Positions 1 through 10,539 of a stretch of DNA of 64,000 nucleotides are shown here, piece after piece. This DNA comes from Agapetus fuscipes (lineage: Eukaryota > Arthropoda > Insecta > Trichoptera > Glossosomatidae). The notes beneath the pieces were generated by a model that saw nothing but the letters and a program-made list of their open reading frames with translations, made no database searches and had not been told where the DNA came from. Within the stretch, counting starts at the first letter, position 1; each line of letters starts with the position of its first letter. Both the position numbers and the translations under genes were made by a program. The stretch covers positions 11,656,001-11,720,000 of the forward strand of contig OX637353.1 of the NCBI GenBank assembly GCA_951799405.1, read 5' to 3'.

Positions 1-326
1 TTACCGAAGTATGAGGCCACGCCACCAAATCTTGGAAATAATTAAAATGCCATTCAAAAGCTTTAAAACCAACAATTATTCATAAAAATCATATGCCCAA
101 CCTTCATTAAGCTAGAAAACGAGACAAAAAATGTTGAGTTTGCAACAATTTTGATGTATCCTTACATTAAAAAAGAACAGCTGCTGCCAGTGAAGCGCCG
201 CCATCTTGAAAATCGAAAGTTAAAGTTACTAAATATTTAGTGCCGAAATACGGTGAGTGAAATATTATGATGATTTAACTAAAATTGCATTTTAGTTAAC
301 TTTACGATACTTTAAAATACCGGGCC
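1..326 (-). mobile_element. PIF/Harbinger-like MITE, cut by window edge
   Basis: This is an inverted, diverged copy of the element at 31146-31564. It ends in CCGGGCC followed by TTA, which matches the terminus and 3-bp target site of the complete copy. The other end lies outside the window. Shared blocks include the motif around AAGATGGCGGCG (inverse strand) and the AGTTAACTAAAA-type subterminal sequence. It has no coding capacity. Confidence 0.7.
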
Positions 327-329
327 TTA

Positions 330-880
330 GAGCAACCAGACGAGCCACCACAGGGGGTGGCAGGGTACAGCTAGCTCAACTATAAAATGTTTTTAAACAC
401 ATTGTTTTCCAAGTTTTAAAACAATTGATTTCTTTGTTAAAAATTTTGCATCAATTGTTTCTACATAAAATTAAGAATGGTTTGTACAAATAGAAGAGAA
501 GAAAGAAAATATCAACCTTTCATTGGAGTCGTATCGGACGTTTAATCTAATCTAAGTTGCAAAGATATGTAACATTGAAGACTTACATTATATTGTTACA
601 TTTTCTGCTGGGTTTTCTTTTTAATTAAAATGCCAGAATTTATTTGTACAGAATTTATTTTTCACAATTTACTTCACAACTTGACAATGACTGTTTATAG
701 GTGTAACTAAGAGAATTTCTCTCTTGCAACTCTGCTGTCCGTACCATTTTGATCTCTTTTATAATGAACCGGAGGGATATTTCTCGCATTTACTAGATCA
801 TTCCACCACCAAAATGTAATGTACACACACTAATACAATTTACTTCAGATGGTTCCGTCTTACATTGTATGCGTGTATAA
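330..880. other. unassigned AT-rich stretch
   Basis: No reading frame, tRNA-like head or repeat shared with the rest of the window was recognised here. Confidence 0.4.
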
Positions 881-899
881 GCGCACGTACTTCAAGTTC

Positions 900-1100
900 G
901 CGACAATATGCATTCTCACGAGCAGACACGTATAAGTTTACGCTTGCACATGTCGCATGTAAGCCTACAACATGAAAGCCCAAATCTCAAATGAACCTAC
1001 ACCCTGCAACTCTGGCCAACCTTCCTTGAAACAGGTGTGAAATTGGCAAAGTGAACCATTTTCTACAGCATGGGGGGTCAGCCGCATACCAACCATCTAA
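900..1100 (-). repeat. LINE-tail repeat, diverged copy
   Basis: On the minus strand the sequence runs from the GGTATGCGGCTGACC block through the CCTGTTTCAAGG hairpin region to the TATACGTGTCTGCTCGTGAG block, as in the other copies. The terminal AGATT tail is degraded. Its 5' end runs directly into the composite SINE-A unit at 1093. Confidence 0.75.
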
Positions 1101-1435
1101 TCAACCATCGCCGACCATGGATCTAATTGCGATAGCACCCCTAGTGGTAGTATTTAATTTCAATGCTACCAGTAGTGGTTAACATTTCGGACTGGAAGGT
1201 AGTGGGTTCCAATCCCATCATAGTACTTTTTTTTTTCAAGCATGCTCTTCGTTGGGTTGAAAAATTAATGTGCCAAATTTATTACCAAAGACCAGTCACC
1301 ATGGGTGCATCCAGTTTTACACCAACTAGGTCTTATTTGAGAATTTTTGCTTGAAAAAACTGTCAGAAAGCTTTCTGGGTATGATTTACACTAAAACAGC
1401 GCTCACCAAATAAATCATTCTATTATTATTGTTGC
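1093..1435 (+). repeat. composite SINE-A unit with extra 5' leader
   Basis: About 70 bp of leader (starting CATCTAATCAACCATCG) joins a SINE-A head with a box-B-like GGTTCCAATCCC. The SINE body CGTTGGGTTGAAAAATTAAT, ACCAAAGACCAGTCACC and the end GCTCACCAAATAAATCAT follow. The same leader and body junction recurs at 61290-61625. The tail is ATTATTATT. Confidence 0.75.
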
Positions 1436-1439
1436 ATTC

Positions 1440-1980
1440 TTGGTAAAAATCCCTCAGTGACAGCTAAACTGACGTTAGAGGCGCTGTCAAAATTAGATTC
1501 AAGCATCCATTGAGTCTATGACTGACGGTTCAACGCAATTTGCAACTTAACAACCTTGCTGTCTTCATCTGAACGCGCAGCTTAAGCGAACATCTGGAAG
1601 GCGTAAAAGATTTCACTATTTCATGCGGTACTCGTAAAACACTTCGTATTGAATACTTGGGGCTTAGTGGAGACGGCGGCGTAATAACTGTCACATAATC
1701 ATGCATCCCTCGCACATAAAATGGATTCAAATGGGATTTCACAGGTGGGATACATGCGCGGGAATTTTACGGCCACTTCCCGCGGTTCCGGCCACGATGT
1801 CTTTAAACGTTTCACTCAGCCCTGTTTGGCCGAACGGCCGTTTCTCTATCCATAATATTGTTGTACTAAAAATTGCTTCGACAGAACATCAAAAGTACAA
1901 AAAGGTTTTGTCGATAGTTTTGTATTTACAAAGTACTTACTCCTTAAAAGGGTTTTCTTTTGTTCTTTCTGCTTTATAAT
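1440..1980. other. unassigned stretch with a GC-richer core
   Basis: Roughly 1640-1840 is richer in GC and CpG (CGGCGGCG, CGCGGTTCCGG) than its surroundings. No convincing protein or repeat was recognised. Short frames exist on both strands but show no family features. Confidence 0.35.
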
Positions 1981-1982
1981 GC

Positions 1983-2275
1983 AATGATATCTATCTATAT
2001 TTAAATCTATTATCAAGTTGCAAACATACATATAATTATATTTAAGATTCATTTGAAATGCATGCCCACAGACAGGGTCATGTAAGCTCGCGCTTACAAA
2101 TACTGCATGTGTACTACAAAATAGAATTCTTCCCTGAAACAGGAGTGACTTTGGAAAAGTGATGAAAATTTCTTTATAGTGCCATTTCATGATGTAGTCG
2201 CTCCAAAGGCGGTTGAAACTATTTTTTTTACAACATGTGTGGTCAGCCTCATATCAACCTATAAGTCATCGATCA
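1983..2275 (-). repeat. LINE-tail repeat, internally rearranged
   Basis: The minus strand shows the 5' block (CTTATAGGTTGATATGAGGCTGACCAC) and the 3' block (TGCATGCATTTCAAATG, GCAACTTGATAATAG). Between them, about 2165-2215 resembles the CR1-like LINE end at 45300 (GCACTATAAAG, GAGCGACTACATC). This suggests a nested fragment or a chimeric copy. Confidence 0.65.
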
Positions 2276-2279
2276 GAAT

Positions 2280-3010
2280 TTATACAAAACTATTTAAAAA
2301 TCGTGTTTTCAAATTTGTTCACAAATTACAGCGTTGGGTTTGACTTCTAATTTTCCGGATTGACGAAACAATGAAACCCCGGACAACGGTTCGGACCTTT
2401 CAGGATGATTCTCACTACCCAAAGTAACAACTCAGTCATTGCGTTTACCTTAAAATCTACAGAACCTGTAACGCTCACTTGATGTCCTAATCTTCTTTTT
2501 GGATATTTATTAATGAAACGCTACCTTTAAGTTAGAGGTATACTTTGAACTTCGGGTGCAGACAGGGTTTTCTATGATTAATGAAACCGACTTTACGTCT
2601 GTCCGTACTGACTAGTGTGGAGGGCTGACCTAACTGTTACTTAAAGGGAAATGCTTATATCATATTAAGCTTTGACAACGAATATTAAGTTTACATGTAA
2701 CGCAGATCTCTTCGCCATCCATTATCATTTTTTAAAGGGTAAGTCTCGACGGCCATCGGTAGACGAAATAAAACATGTTTGTGTCTGAACAGCTGATCGT
2801 TGTTCCATGTAAAATGGATCAGCTGTTGATATGCCACGCTATTTTATTCTGTCATATCTTGAAATAGATCTGGCAAGACCTATTGATGGTTATCGAGACC
2901 TCCACCCCAGCACCATTTTAAGCAGGCTACTCGTTGAATAACATCAGTGACACAAGTGAGTCTACGGATCTTCTGGTTTGGAACCCTGTCTGTGGGGCTA
3001 ATTTCTAGTA
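2280..3010. other. unassigned stretch
   Basis: No gene or shared repeat was recognised. A small inverted repeat lies near 2790-2825 (CAGCTGATC and GATCAGCTG). Confidence 0.35.
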
Positions 3011-3014
3011 TCCT

Positions 3015-3590
3015 CCTTTCAATGACTCTTTGGCACGTCCTCAGTTTGTTGGCGCTATACTAAGTGAACCGTTTTGTTTGTACAAGCTGTAGATGGATAC
3101 TTCAATGACACAAAAATGCCTGTCAACCTGAAACGCAAGGTCTTTGAGTCATGCTTCCAATATCCACGTATGGCTTGGAAACAAAAAGGTTTACTCAGTA
3201 CAGCGCCTACAAACTGAAAATGCGCTAAAGAGCTACTGAAAATAGGATGCTGGGAATCAGTCTCAGGGACAGGGTTCCAAATCAAGAGATTAGCAGATGC
3301 ACTGGTGTCACACAGCGAGTGGCCTGATTAAAGTGGCAATGAACTGGTCACGTCGCAAGGCAAGACTATGACAGGTGGCCGAAAAGGATCGTCCAGTGGC
3401 AACCCAGGATGTCCAAACAGGGAGCGGGAAGACCGCAACTGAAGTGGCTGGACGACATCAAGAGAACTGTAGGCAGAGGATGTTTGAACACAGCGGCCGA
3501 TAGACAAGAGTGGAGAGGATTGAAGGAGTCCTTCATCCAGGAGTGCACTGAGAAAGGCTGAGGAAGAAAAGAAGGAAGGTGGATACTAGA
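3015..3590 (+). pseudogene. LINE reverse-transcriptase C-terminal remnant
   Basis: Frameshifted plus-strand translation gives, in order, a SYGLETK-like string, RATENRMLGISLRDRVPNQE, a GHVARQDYDRWPKR segment, and GAGRPQLKWLDDIKRTVGR followed by ADRQEWRGLKESFIQE. This order is what I recall for the C-terminus of insect, especially lepidopteran, LINE ORF2 proteins. The polymerase core is absent and there are several stops, so this is a dead 3' fragment. A shorter relative lies at 60065-60240. Confidence 0.75.
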
Positions 3591-3599
3591 AACACAAAT

Positions 3600-3945
3600 G
3601 CAAAAATACGAATCGCGCTAAGCATCGCTGTTTAGTAATTTGGCTAGAGCTCTTTAGACATGGCGTTGGTCCGTCAGCTTAGTTATTACTAGCGGAGAGA
3701 ATACATTATGCAGAGAGAGCGCTATGCTAGGCAGGCCACATCCGGATCCAAACGAAACCGCTGCTAATACTAAGGGCTGTTATAAAATTTTATATGATAC
3801 TCTGGCGGTTCATGACATCCTTGGGATTAGGCAACCAAACAATACTTTGAGGTCTTTAAATGTTTTGTATGAATTCCCTGCATACATTTTGTAAGGATAA
3901 GGTTGTCATTCGTATTCAGTAAGGATGTCATGAGAATGCTTAGCA
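3600..3945. other. unassigned stretch
   Basis: Nothing recognisable was seen between the LINE remnant and the SINE-A head that follows. Confidence 0.35.
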
Positions 3946-3950
3946 TCTAG

Positions 3951-4035
3951 GAAGGGTCTGCAGTCTAGTGGTTAACATTTAGAACTAGTGATTGGAAGGT
4001 AGAGGCTTAGATTCCCAGCAGAGCACAACGCAACG
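3951..4035 (+). repeat. SINE-A head fragment
   Basis: A tRNA-like head (GTCTGCAGTCTAGTGGTTAA ... GATTCCCAGCAGAGCAC) stops at a poly-A run adjoining the SINE-C copy. Only the tRNA-related part remains. Confidence 0.65.
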
Positions 4036-4039
4036 CAAA

Positions 4040-4373
4040 AAAAAAAAAAAAACGCAACTAAGCTACACATATAGTGTAACTTCTTGCCGCGTTATCCCCG
4101 AAGGGGTCGCATGTGGCGAGTCGAACCTATTTATTTTTACAGGTAAGGGGGTCGGCCTTACGCCAACCACTTCAGTTAAAGTGGAGGTTTCCCAGCTCCC
4201 GAGACTGCTGGTACTCATTTCTTGTGAAGGCTGAGTAAACCTTGCCGGTATTTTATATTGGGGTTTGAAATAAACACCGAAACGGGAAATCATTTCTGAC
4301 ACCCTCGGTGGGATTCGAACCCGAACTTTCGGCATGGAATGCAAGCACTCTACCACCTGAGCTATCGACCGGT
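4040..4373 (-). repeat. SINE-C, near full length
   Basis: The minus strand begins with the tRNA-like head GGTCGATAGCTCAGGTGG and box B GGGTTCGAATCCC. The body (GAAATGATTTCCCGTTTCGG, CTGGGAAACCTCCACTTTAA) follows, then the end TGTGTAGCTTAGTTGCGTTT with a poly-T stretch. This is the best reference copy of the family in the window. The head has the box A and box B layout of an RNA polymerase III promoter. Confidence 0.85.
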
Positions 4374-4394
4374 CACAACAAATTATGTTTTATT

Positions 4395-4668
4395 GTAAAA
4401 TTAATTTGTGAAAAGGATTTCAACTCACTAACCTGTTTTGCCTGGCCAAAAACAGGCAGGTTTTGACATTATTGATTAATAATTCATTATTTAATATGTT
4501 AATGCATTATAATGACAATCACTCAATGACTTGATCAGTTGAACCAGGGTCAAAGTGTTTGTCGATAGGACACAAAGCAGGCGGGGTTCTAACTTGAGAT
4601 TGTTTCAATAACGCAAAATCGATCACCGACGGCTTATCCCCTTAACCATATCAGCAAAAAATAATTTG
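4395..4668 (-). repeat. SINE-B copy
   Basis: The minus strand starts TATGGTTAAGGGGATAAGCC and continues to a box-B-like AGTTAGAACCCC, then TTTGACCCTGGTTCAACTGA and a tail containing AACAGGTTAG. It matches the plus-strand copy at 39074-39325. Confidence 0.75.
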
Positions 4669-4685
4669 TATCCTAGTCTCATCGA

Positions 4686-4762
4686 GCCTTACAGCAACTG
4701 GGTCTTGCATGAAAATTGGGCTGCTTTCTTCATCAACAGACAAGCTCTTAGAGGGATCTACT
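4686..4762 (+). repeat. SINE-A 3' fragment
   Basis: It retains CCTTACAGCAACTGGGTCTT and the AAGCTCTTAGAGGG block of SINE-A. The head and tail are missing. Confidence 0.65.
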
Positions 4763-4769
4763 TCTCATT

Positions 4770-5220
4770 CTGAGAACCGAAACTGTCTGAGAACCGAAGC
4801 CGTTTGAGAATGGTCAAAAAATTTTTTTTTGTAGAATAAATAATAACCATTTTGATTTTTTTTAGCTTATTGCAATAAAAATAAATTAACACAAAAACCA
4901 TTAAAATAAAAATAAAATAACATTTTATTTTATATTTTTTTAAACTATCCAATACTTATACCGTTCACCCTAGTTAATGCGTTTTGTTGTAGAATCGTCC
5001 TTCAGATATTCGTATGTGTTTGAAATCATTAAAAGTTTTGCACAATACAGGAAACTTCTCGATTCCTGTGTCAGCCCTTTCCTTCTTGTTATTCTAGTAA
5101 TAGCTTCAGCTTATTGTGTACTTTGTTGCTGTAAACCTATTATTTTTAATACGCATGTGTGCCACAAACTTTATTCATATTTGTAGGTTCCCATTTCACT
5201 TTACGGAATGCGGAATGAGG
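4770..5220. other. low-complexity AT-rich stretch
   Basis: Dominated by A/T runs (4815-4940). The short frame at 4977-5186 shows no domain and no codon pattern to support a gene. Confidence 0.4.
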
Positions 5221-5221
5221 T

Positions 5222-5340
5222 CTGAACATTCAAAATATCCTTCGGCTATGTGACGCCACCTATAGTAAATTCCCGATAATCGGGGATTTTTTTCTAGTTT
5301 ACAGCATTCCATCGGTCAAAGAGCACACTAACACTTTATT
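5222..5340 (+). repeat. dispersed repeat, copy 1 of 2
   Basis: It shares CTTCGGCTATGTGACG, CACCTATAGT and TTCCCGATAATC with 46608-46740. Identity is high across about 80 bp and then decays. No terminal repeats were found, so the class is unknown. Confidence 0.65.
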
Positions 5341-5577
5341 ATTTTTCATTAGATATAACTAAAAAATACACACACTACTGAAACTAGTTGTATAAAATAC
5401 GTATCGATGTCAAATAACCACGTTAAATTACTTATTTATCTGAATTTTTTCATTATGTAAATGCACTCGGATATACTTAAAATTGAAATCGGTGGTTTAA
5501 AATATAATTGTAAAAATAAATTTGTTTTTATTTAACCCAAGTAAGGTCGCGCTTACAAATGCTTCATGTGTACTTTT

Positions 5578-5822
5578 ATAATCTATAATCTAAGTTGCAG
5601 AGATATATTAACATTTAAGACTCTCAAATGCATGCCCACAAACAAACACGTGTAGTTCGCGCTTACAAATGCTAAATGTGTACTTAGAAATAAAATCCAA
5701 ACCTCAAATGAACACAAGCCCTACAACTTTTGCTGACCTTCCCTGACACAGGGGTGATATTGGCAAAGTGAAACATTTTTACAGTATGGGTGGTCAGCCT
5801 CATACCAACATATAAGTCAAGG
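5578..5822 (-). repeat. LINE-tail repeat, full length
   Basis: A complete minus-strand copy from TTCCTTGACTTATATG at the high end to GCAACTTAGATTATAG at the low end. It retains the conserved hairpin near CCCTGTGTCAGGG. Confidence 0.85.
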
Positions 5823-5829
5823 AAAACTT

Positions 5830-5935
5830 ACTTACTTAAAAATTAAAATCCAAATCTGAAATGAACATAAACCCATTCAACAGTTGCCGATTTTTCCTGA
5901 AACAGGGATGACATGGTAATGTGAATTAATTCTTT
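5830..5935 (-). repeat. LINE-tail repeat, internal fragment
   Basis: A second fragment in the same orientation directly follows the full copy. It covers only the middle (CATCCCTGTTTCAGG, GGGTTTATGTTCATTTCAGA). Confidence 0.65.
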
Positions 5936-5939
5936 TAAT

Positions 5940-6185
5940 TAATACATTTTCAAAGCACATTATTTCTTATTCATGGTAGTATTTTTTCATGGATTTCACA
6001 CATATATTTTACAATATTCTAGGTCTGGTTTGATTCACATATTTATTGTGTTACAATACAGTTTTACACAGCCTTCAGACAATTTAAGTTTGCTGAAGGT
6101 TCTAGTCCGAGCGGTGCCCACCGCCTTAGCGCACGGCTGCACATCAAATTAAGGTCCGGCTATGTTAAAATGTGACCCTAAGCTC
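5940..6185. other. unassigned stretch
   Basis: No shared repeat or gene was seen between the LINE-tail fragment and the LINE end at 6190. Confidence 0.3.
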
Positions 6186-6189
6186 AGAT

Positions 6190-6340
6190 AGCCTGCAATC
6201 TAAGTTGCAAGATACTGTGACGATATTTACAATGATGTCAATGTCTTCAACGAGGTACGATATCAGCGCCCTTGGAGTGACTACATCACGAAACAGCGCT
6301 ATAAAGAAATCATCAACTCATCATCATCATCATCTTTTGT
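6190..6340 (+). pseudogene. CR1-like LINE 3' end with trinucleotide tail
   Basis: Plus-strand translation ends in LGVTTSRNSAIKKSSTHHHHH. The histidine run is the (CAT)n tail of the element. The same ending occurs on the minus strand at 45265-45485 (VTTSRNGAIKKPTTHHHHH). It is a 5'-truncated 3' end. Confidence 0.7.
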
Positions 6341-6479
6341 TTAAAATCTGCTTAGAAACTAAAAGCTGCGCTCCGGAGATTTCAATCACAGATTAGAAGG
6401 AATATTCAGTTTAATTTACTAGTGAAACTCAATTCTCCACTGACAGATGAACGACACAATATGAAATACTATACAACAT

Positions 6480-6935
6480 CAAATGTTTAATGTTATCTTT
6501 TCCACACATCAATACATATAACAAAAAAGTTCACCAGTCTATGGCTGCAAGCCGGGCGTTGTTTGTATTTTACAATCCCCTCAATTTGATCACTCTATAC
6601 TTTTCTCGGCCGTCCCTAACCTTTTTTTCCTTTCACACTTCCTCTGTTTATATTATTTGTAATTCTATAATCATTTATTCTTTCCACATGCCCAAACCAT
6701 CTCATCATATTCTTTTGTACCTTAACTTTCACATCCTCTTTCAACTTACATTCTTTCTTAACGCATTCATTCCTACCTCTATCCTTCAGAGTTTTTACTG
6801 TCATGCTTTTCAAATGCTTTATTTTCACTCTACATATTTTACTCATTTCACTATAATTCACTGTGCATGCTGCACTTCCAAATTTTAAAACCAAAGTATG
6901 AATTTTCATTGTTTTAGTGTTGATACACAAACCAT
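6480..6935 (-). pseudogene. LINE reverse-transcriptase C-terminal remnant
   Basis: The minus-strand frame gives a SAACTVNYSEMSKI-type segment, then KEDVKVKVQKNMMRWFGHVE and a GKKG end. It is homologous to residues roughly 420-515 of the intact-frame protein at 47377-49152 but clearly another subfamily. A frameshift follows the GKKG and the remaining C-terminus is degraded. Confidence 0.75.
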
Positions 6936-6939
6936 TAAT

Positions 6940-7380
6940 AATAAATTGATAAAAATTCAGTCAGTTTTTTTACTAAAAATATATATCTTCTCATTTCAGG
7001 TTGTAAATTTATTCGTCATGTACCCTGTCCGGGGCAGTAGTCAGGGAATGAAGGGGGTACAGCGATATTAAAGGCTTATAGCGGTATGTCGACCAGCCGA
7101 AAGGTGAAAATTATCCGATTATAGTGAATGGACGTTTTGTATGTGAAATCCGGCCGTTTTGTATGAATAACAAATCATTTGAAATACCCAGCAATTGTTT
7201 CGTTTAAAGTAATGCATGTATAAAATAAATTTCTGATAAGCTTTACAAAGCATTTTAATAAAATACACAAAAATAATAAATATATATATATATTTTTTAA
7301 TGGAGGTAAAAAGTATAAAGTCCTGTAAATTGTTCTGTTTTATTTAAAAAAAAAAGTATTTGTGAAAAAAGTAAAGTTCG
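6940..7380. other. unassigned AT-rich stretch
   Basis: Includes a TATATATA run near 7280. No gene or shared repeat was recognised. Confidence 0.35.
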
Positions 7381-7631
7381 TTCCTTGACTTATAGGTTGG
7401 TATGCGGCTGACCACCCATGCTGTAAAAATGGTTCACTTTGCCAATGTCACCCCTGTCTCAGGGAAGGACGGCAAGAGTTGCAGGGTGTATGTCCATTTG
7501 AGATTTGGTTTTTATGTTGTAGGTTCACATGAGGCATGTGCAAGCGCGAACTTGTATGTGTCTGGTTATGAGAATGCATGTAATGTGAATCTCCAATGTA
7601 ACATATTTTTGCAACTTAGATTAGATTAGAA
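7381..7631 (+). repeat. LINE-tail repeat, full length, TTAGA-tail subfamily
   Basis: Starts exactly at TTCCTTGACTTATAGG, carries GGTATGCGGCTGACCACC and ends GCAACTTAGATTAGATTAGA. This subfamily uses a TTAGA-type tail and the GTAGGTTCACATG block. It reads open through 75 codons, but this reflects sequence composition and not a gene. Confidence 0.9.
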
Positions 7632-7840
7632 TGCCATTCACTAATCTACTTTCCCTGGCCAGAAACACTTATTAACATCATCAATAAATAATTCATTACT
7701 CACTTTATATTTTAAATAATTATTTATTAATATAAGGCCGAAAATTGAACCAGCGTTATTCTGTCCCAAAAACACTAGTCAAGATTAGCGACTTGAATCC
7801 CTTGGCCATACAGGCAACACGGATAACTCTAAAATTTTCT
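7632..7840 (-). repeat. SINE-B copy, diverged
   Basis: The minus strand shows TGGCCAAGGGATTCAAGTCG, then GGTTCAATTTTCGGCC and the CTGGCCAGGGAAAG end. It abuts the preceding LINE tail with no gap. Confidence 0.6.
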
Positions 7841-7892
7841 GAAAAAAAAAACGGATTCAACCAAAAGGCATAAAGTATTACAAGCAAAGGTA

Positions 7893-7930
7893 CCTACTGT
7901 AAAAATTGGTTCACTTTGCAAATGTCACCT
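7893..7930 (+). repeat. LINE-tail repeat, small fragment
   Basis: Only CTGTAAAAATTGGTTCACTT and GCAAATGTCACC remain. Confidence 0.55.
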
Positions 7931-8104
7931 ATGCTTTATTCATTCGCTCCATATATCCACACCGCCTTAACAAAACCTTTTTGATTTGTAGTTTTATACC
8001 TACATATTATGTTTCCTACTACGCCCCGCCCACATAACCCCCCCCCCCCCCTCCCCCTCTGTAATTCAAATCCTCACGTCATAATGTATTGTATGTTAGT
8101 TTAT

Positions 8105-8205
8105 ATTTACACCTGAAGATGGGAGGTATTGCTTCTCCCGAAACCGGTAGTGTTTAAAAAATAAAAACTCATGTGAATTATAACAAAGAAGTATTTTATT
8201 TTAAT
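8105..8205 (+). mobile_element. hammerhead-like motif unit (GGGAG stem)
   Basis: CTGAAGA at 8113, then T, then GGGAG...CTCCC (8121-8139) and GAAA at 8140. About 70 bp of A/T-rich sequence with AATAAA-like and TATTTTATTTT words follows. The order matches the other motif units, but flanking duplications were not resolved. Confidence 0.5.
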
Positions 8206-8690
8206 CTATTATACTTTCTCTTCCACGATTAAAACAAAATCCTAATTTGCCACATTTGGTTCTACAGGACTCAATTCACTGGTTGTTTCGAGTAATGTTG
8301 ATCTTTGTACATTAAAAAAATGATAGTTCACCACACGCAAAGGCTATGTTTTTGAAGTTGAAACGGATAGAATTTGAGAGGTCAATGAAACCGTGCAAAT
8401 GAACCTAGCAAGTAGGTGTTTTTATGCCTAATGGAGCCTGCGTCTCTGTGATTTATTTCTTTGCTGAAAATAAAAAAGTTTACCTGTAAGAAAGTTCCCG
8501 GTCCTTCTGTAATTTCATTAGAAAAGCTAATAAATGTTTTTATATCAAATACCGCTCTAGCGTCGAATGAAAGAAATGAGATTTTTGTCTCGAGTTTATT
8601 TAACAAAAAACCTTAAATCAATCTTATTGAATTATAAATTTGTGTTATTGTTTTTTTTCGTTTCAGTTTATAAACAAACGTTAAAAAATC
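8205..8690. other. unassigned stretch
   Basis: No gene or shared repeat was recognised. The 74-codon minus-strand frame at 8382-8606 has no features to support it. Confidence 0.3.
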
Positions 8691-8840
8691 TATAATTTAA
8701 TTTTACAAGAGATAAATACACATTTAAAATTCATATTCAATGCATGCCCACTAACAAGCACGTGTAAGTTCGCACTTACAAATGCTGTATGTGTACTTAC
8801 AAATTAAAATCCAAAACTCGAATAAACAGGGTTGAAGCTG
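8690..8840 (-). repeat. LINE-tail repeat, 3' half
   Basis: Minus strand with the GTAAGTACACAT, ACTTACACGTGCTTGTTAGT and GCATGCATTGAATATG blocks. The 5' half is missing. Confidence 0.7.
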
Positions 8841-9380
8841 ACTAATTAAATTCCCCTACATACATTTTGTAATCTTGAATTTTCTTACCATTATTTATAT
8901 GTTTTTATCAATTTTATTTTTTACTCTTAAAACCCTTAACAGTCACATTTGTTTCTAAGCACCATATTATTAAAAAAATATCGGAATATATCTGGCAGTT
9001 TCAGGGTAACAATTTCAGAAATTCTTGTAAAATTTATCAATCGATTTATCTCTTTATCCGCTGAAAACAAAAAGTAAATATTCCTTTTAATAAACGTCGA
9101 CGTCGGCAAAAGTAAAATACTGGGGGGGGGGGGAGGCGCGAAAAGTTTTGCAAAGACTTTTTTTTTGTGCAAAATTTCCTTAACGCCCAAGTGATTAATT
9201 GGTTGTCTCTCAAAGTAATTAATTCTCCTTTCCCTGTACCCAAGCCGGGAGGCTGTTTAATCAATACACTTGTATCTGTCATTAATTGAGTGGCTTGATA
9301 TTTTACTCGAGCGCTTTGTGTTTATCTAAGCGTGTTTCAGATTTAAGTTAGAAAATTTTAATTTCATACCGCTGTATTCA
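8840..9380. other. unassigned stretch with poly-G run
   Basis: A 12-base G run sits near 9122. No supported gene. The frames at 8936-9282 on the minus strand read through low-complexity sequence. Confidence 0.35.
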
Positions 9381-10146
9381 ATACCACCTCAAAGGTAAAC
9401 TGAATAAGTGCTGATTCACTGATTTAAGATTGGAGATTAGCTCCATCTCTAGAGTATGACTGTGGGGCAGAGAACCAGACTGTTCGGATGTCTGGTTCTC
9501 CGATGATGATGATGATGATGGATGATTTATTTCCGGTGGCGCCGTTTAATGATCACAGACCATCTCAAGGGCGCCGCGGCTCTTCGAAAACAGCATTTTA
9601 ATAAGTCCTCTTCTGAAGGTAATGGTGGGCTAGTCAGAGCGAAGGTCGACAGGCAGCTTATTCCAGGCAACTGGCCGTCTACCCCAAATCTCCTGTCCAC
9701 AAAATTAGAGGTATTTGCTCTTATGGGTTCTTTGATCCTGTTGACAGCAGTAGAGGCAGAGCGCAGTGGTCGCCTTGCAGCGACGTCATCAGGACATAGT
9801 TCAGCAAGACGTGGGTGTACCGTACTCTTTAAAGCCTTGTGGACTGAGTGGAGGAGTGCTCCATCAGAAGACACCCTCCTGGCCTGAAAGACCTCCAAGA
9901 AGCCACGCCAGGAGCAGGGAAGTGGATGGAGGGCTTGGATCTTCGCCTCTGACGCGGCCCAATCGCCAAGAAATTTATGGTGCTTGCCGGCCATACGCGA
10001 AGTAAATTGAAAGTAAGTTCTCATAGTAAGTGTACTAATTATAAGGCAATGCTCATGAGAAACTTGCAAACTACAGGATTTTCACACTTTTATTAGTGTT
10101 TTCTCTCGTAAAAAATGTGCATTTTTCTGAGAAACTCGTTTTACAT
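9381..10146 (+). mobile_element. ACCTTAAAGGT-type MITE, interrupted by a LINE end
   Basis: The left end (CACCTCAAAGGTAAACTGAA, then AAGTGCTGATTCACTGATTT) occupies 9381-9431. The internal part resumes at about 10002 (GTACTAATTATAAGGCAATG ... CTGAGAAACTCG). The interval holds a CR1-like LINE 3' end, and a LINE tail follows at 10147. The complete version is at 60735-61001. Confidence 0.65.
9432..10001 (-). pseudogene. CR1-like LINE 3' end nested in a MITE
   Basis: The low-coordinate edge is a (CAT)n tail (9503-9523) on the minus strand. An open frame of 180 codons runs 9527-10069 on that strand but its upstream part is actually MITE sequence. The layout (fragmented C-terminus plus trinucleotide tail) matches 22713-23058. 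Short strings such as FVDRRFGVDGQLPGISC suggest a shifted reading of a LINE C-terminus. Confidence 0.5.
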
Positions 10147-10396
10147 CTATAATCTATAATCTAAGTTGCAAGGATATATTCATTTAAAGCTCTCAGATGT
10201 ATGCCCACAAACAAACACGTGTAGTTCGCGCTTACAAATGCTGATTGTGTACTTACAAATAAAATCCAAACTCAAATGAACATAAGCCCTGCAACTCCTG
10301 CCGACATTCCCTGAAACAGGGGTGACATTGGCAAAGTGAACCATTTTTTACAGTATGGGTGGTCAGCCTCATACCAACCTATAAGTCAAGGAATAC
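10147..10396 (-). repeat. LINE-tail repeat attached to truncated LINE
   Basis: Full-length minus-strand tail ending ATAATCTATAATCTATAG-type at 10147. A spacer of about 140 bp, shared with 47266-47376, links it to LINE coding sequence beginning near 10540. This adjacency identifies the repeat as that LINE's 3' end. Confidence 0.85.
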
Positions 10397-10539
10397 GAGT
10401 AATAAATGACATTAAAGTTTACAAAAAAAAACAACAAAACCTTAAAAATAAATCTATACAAAAAAAGTCAAAAATTTCTTATGCAAAAAATGTAGCAAAC
10501 TAAAAAACCAACATTACAAATCAGCATTGCAGATTAGCC

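Noticed and set aside
7381..7631. LINE-tail repeat as a Helitron
   Set aside because: The start TTCC...and hairpin invited this, but tails vary in unit and number (ATTATAG or TTAGA), and three LINEs carry it as their 3' end. No CTRR end is constant.
9122..9134. Poly-G run (and poly-C run at 8041) as a functional G-quadruplex
   Set aside because: Single homopolymer runs with no nearby gene or promoter; simple slippage explains them.
9527..10069. 180-codon minus-strand open frame as a single gene
   Set aside because: It spans the junction between a CR1-like LINE end and a MITE, so it is a chance fusion across an insertion boundary.
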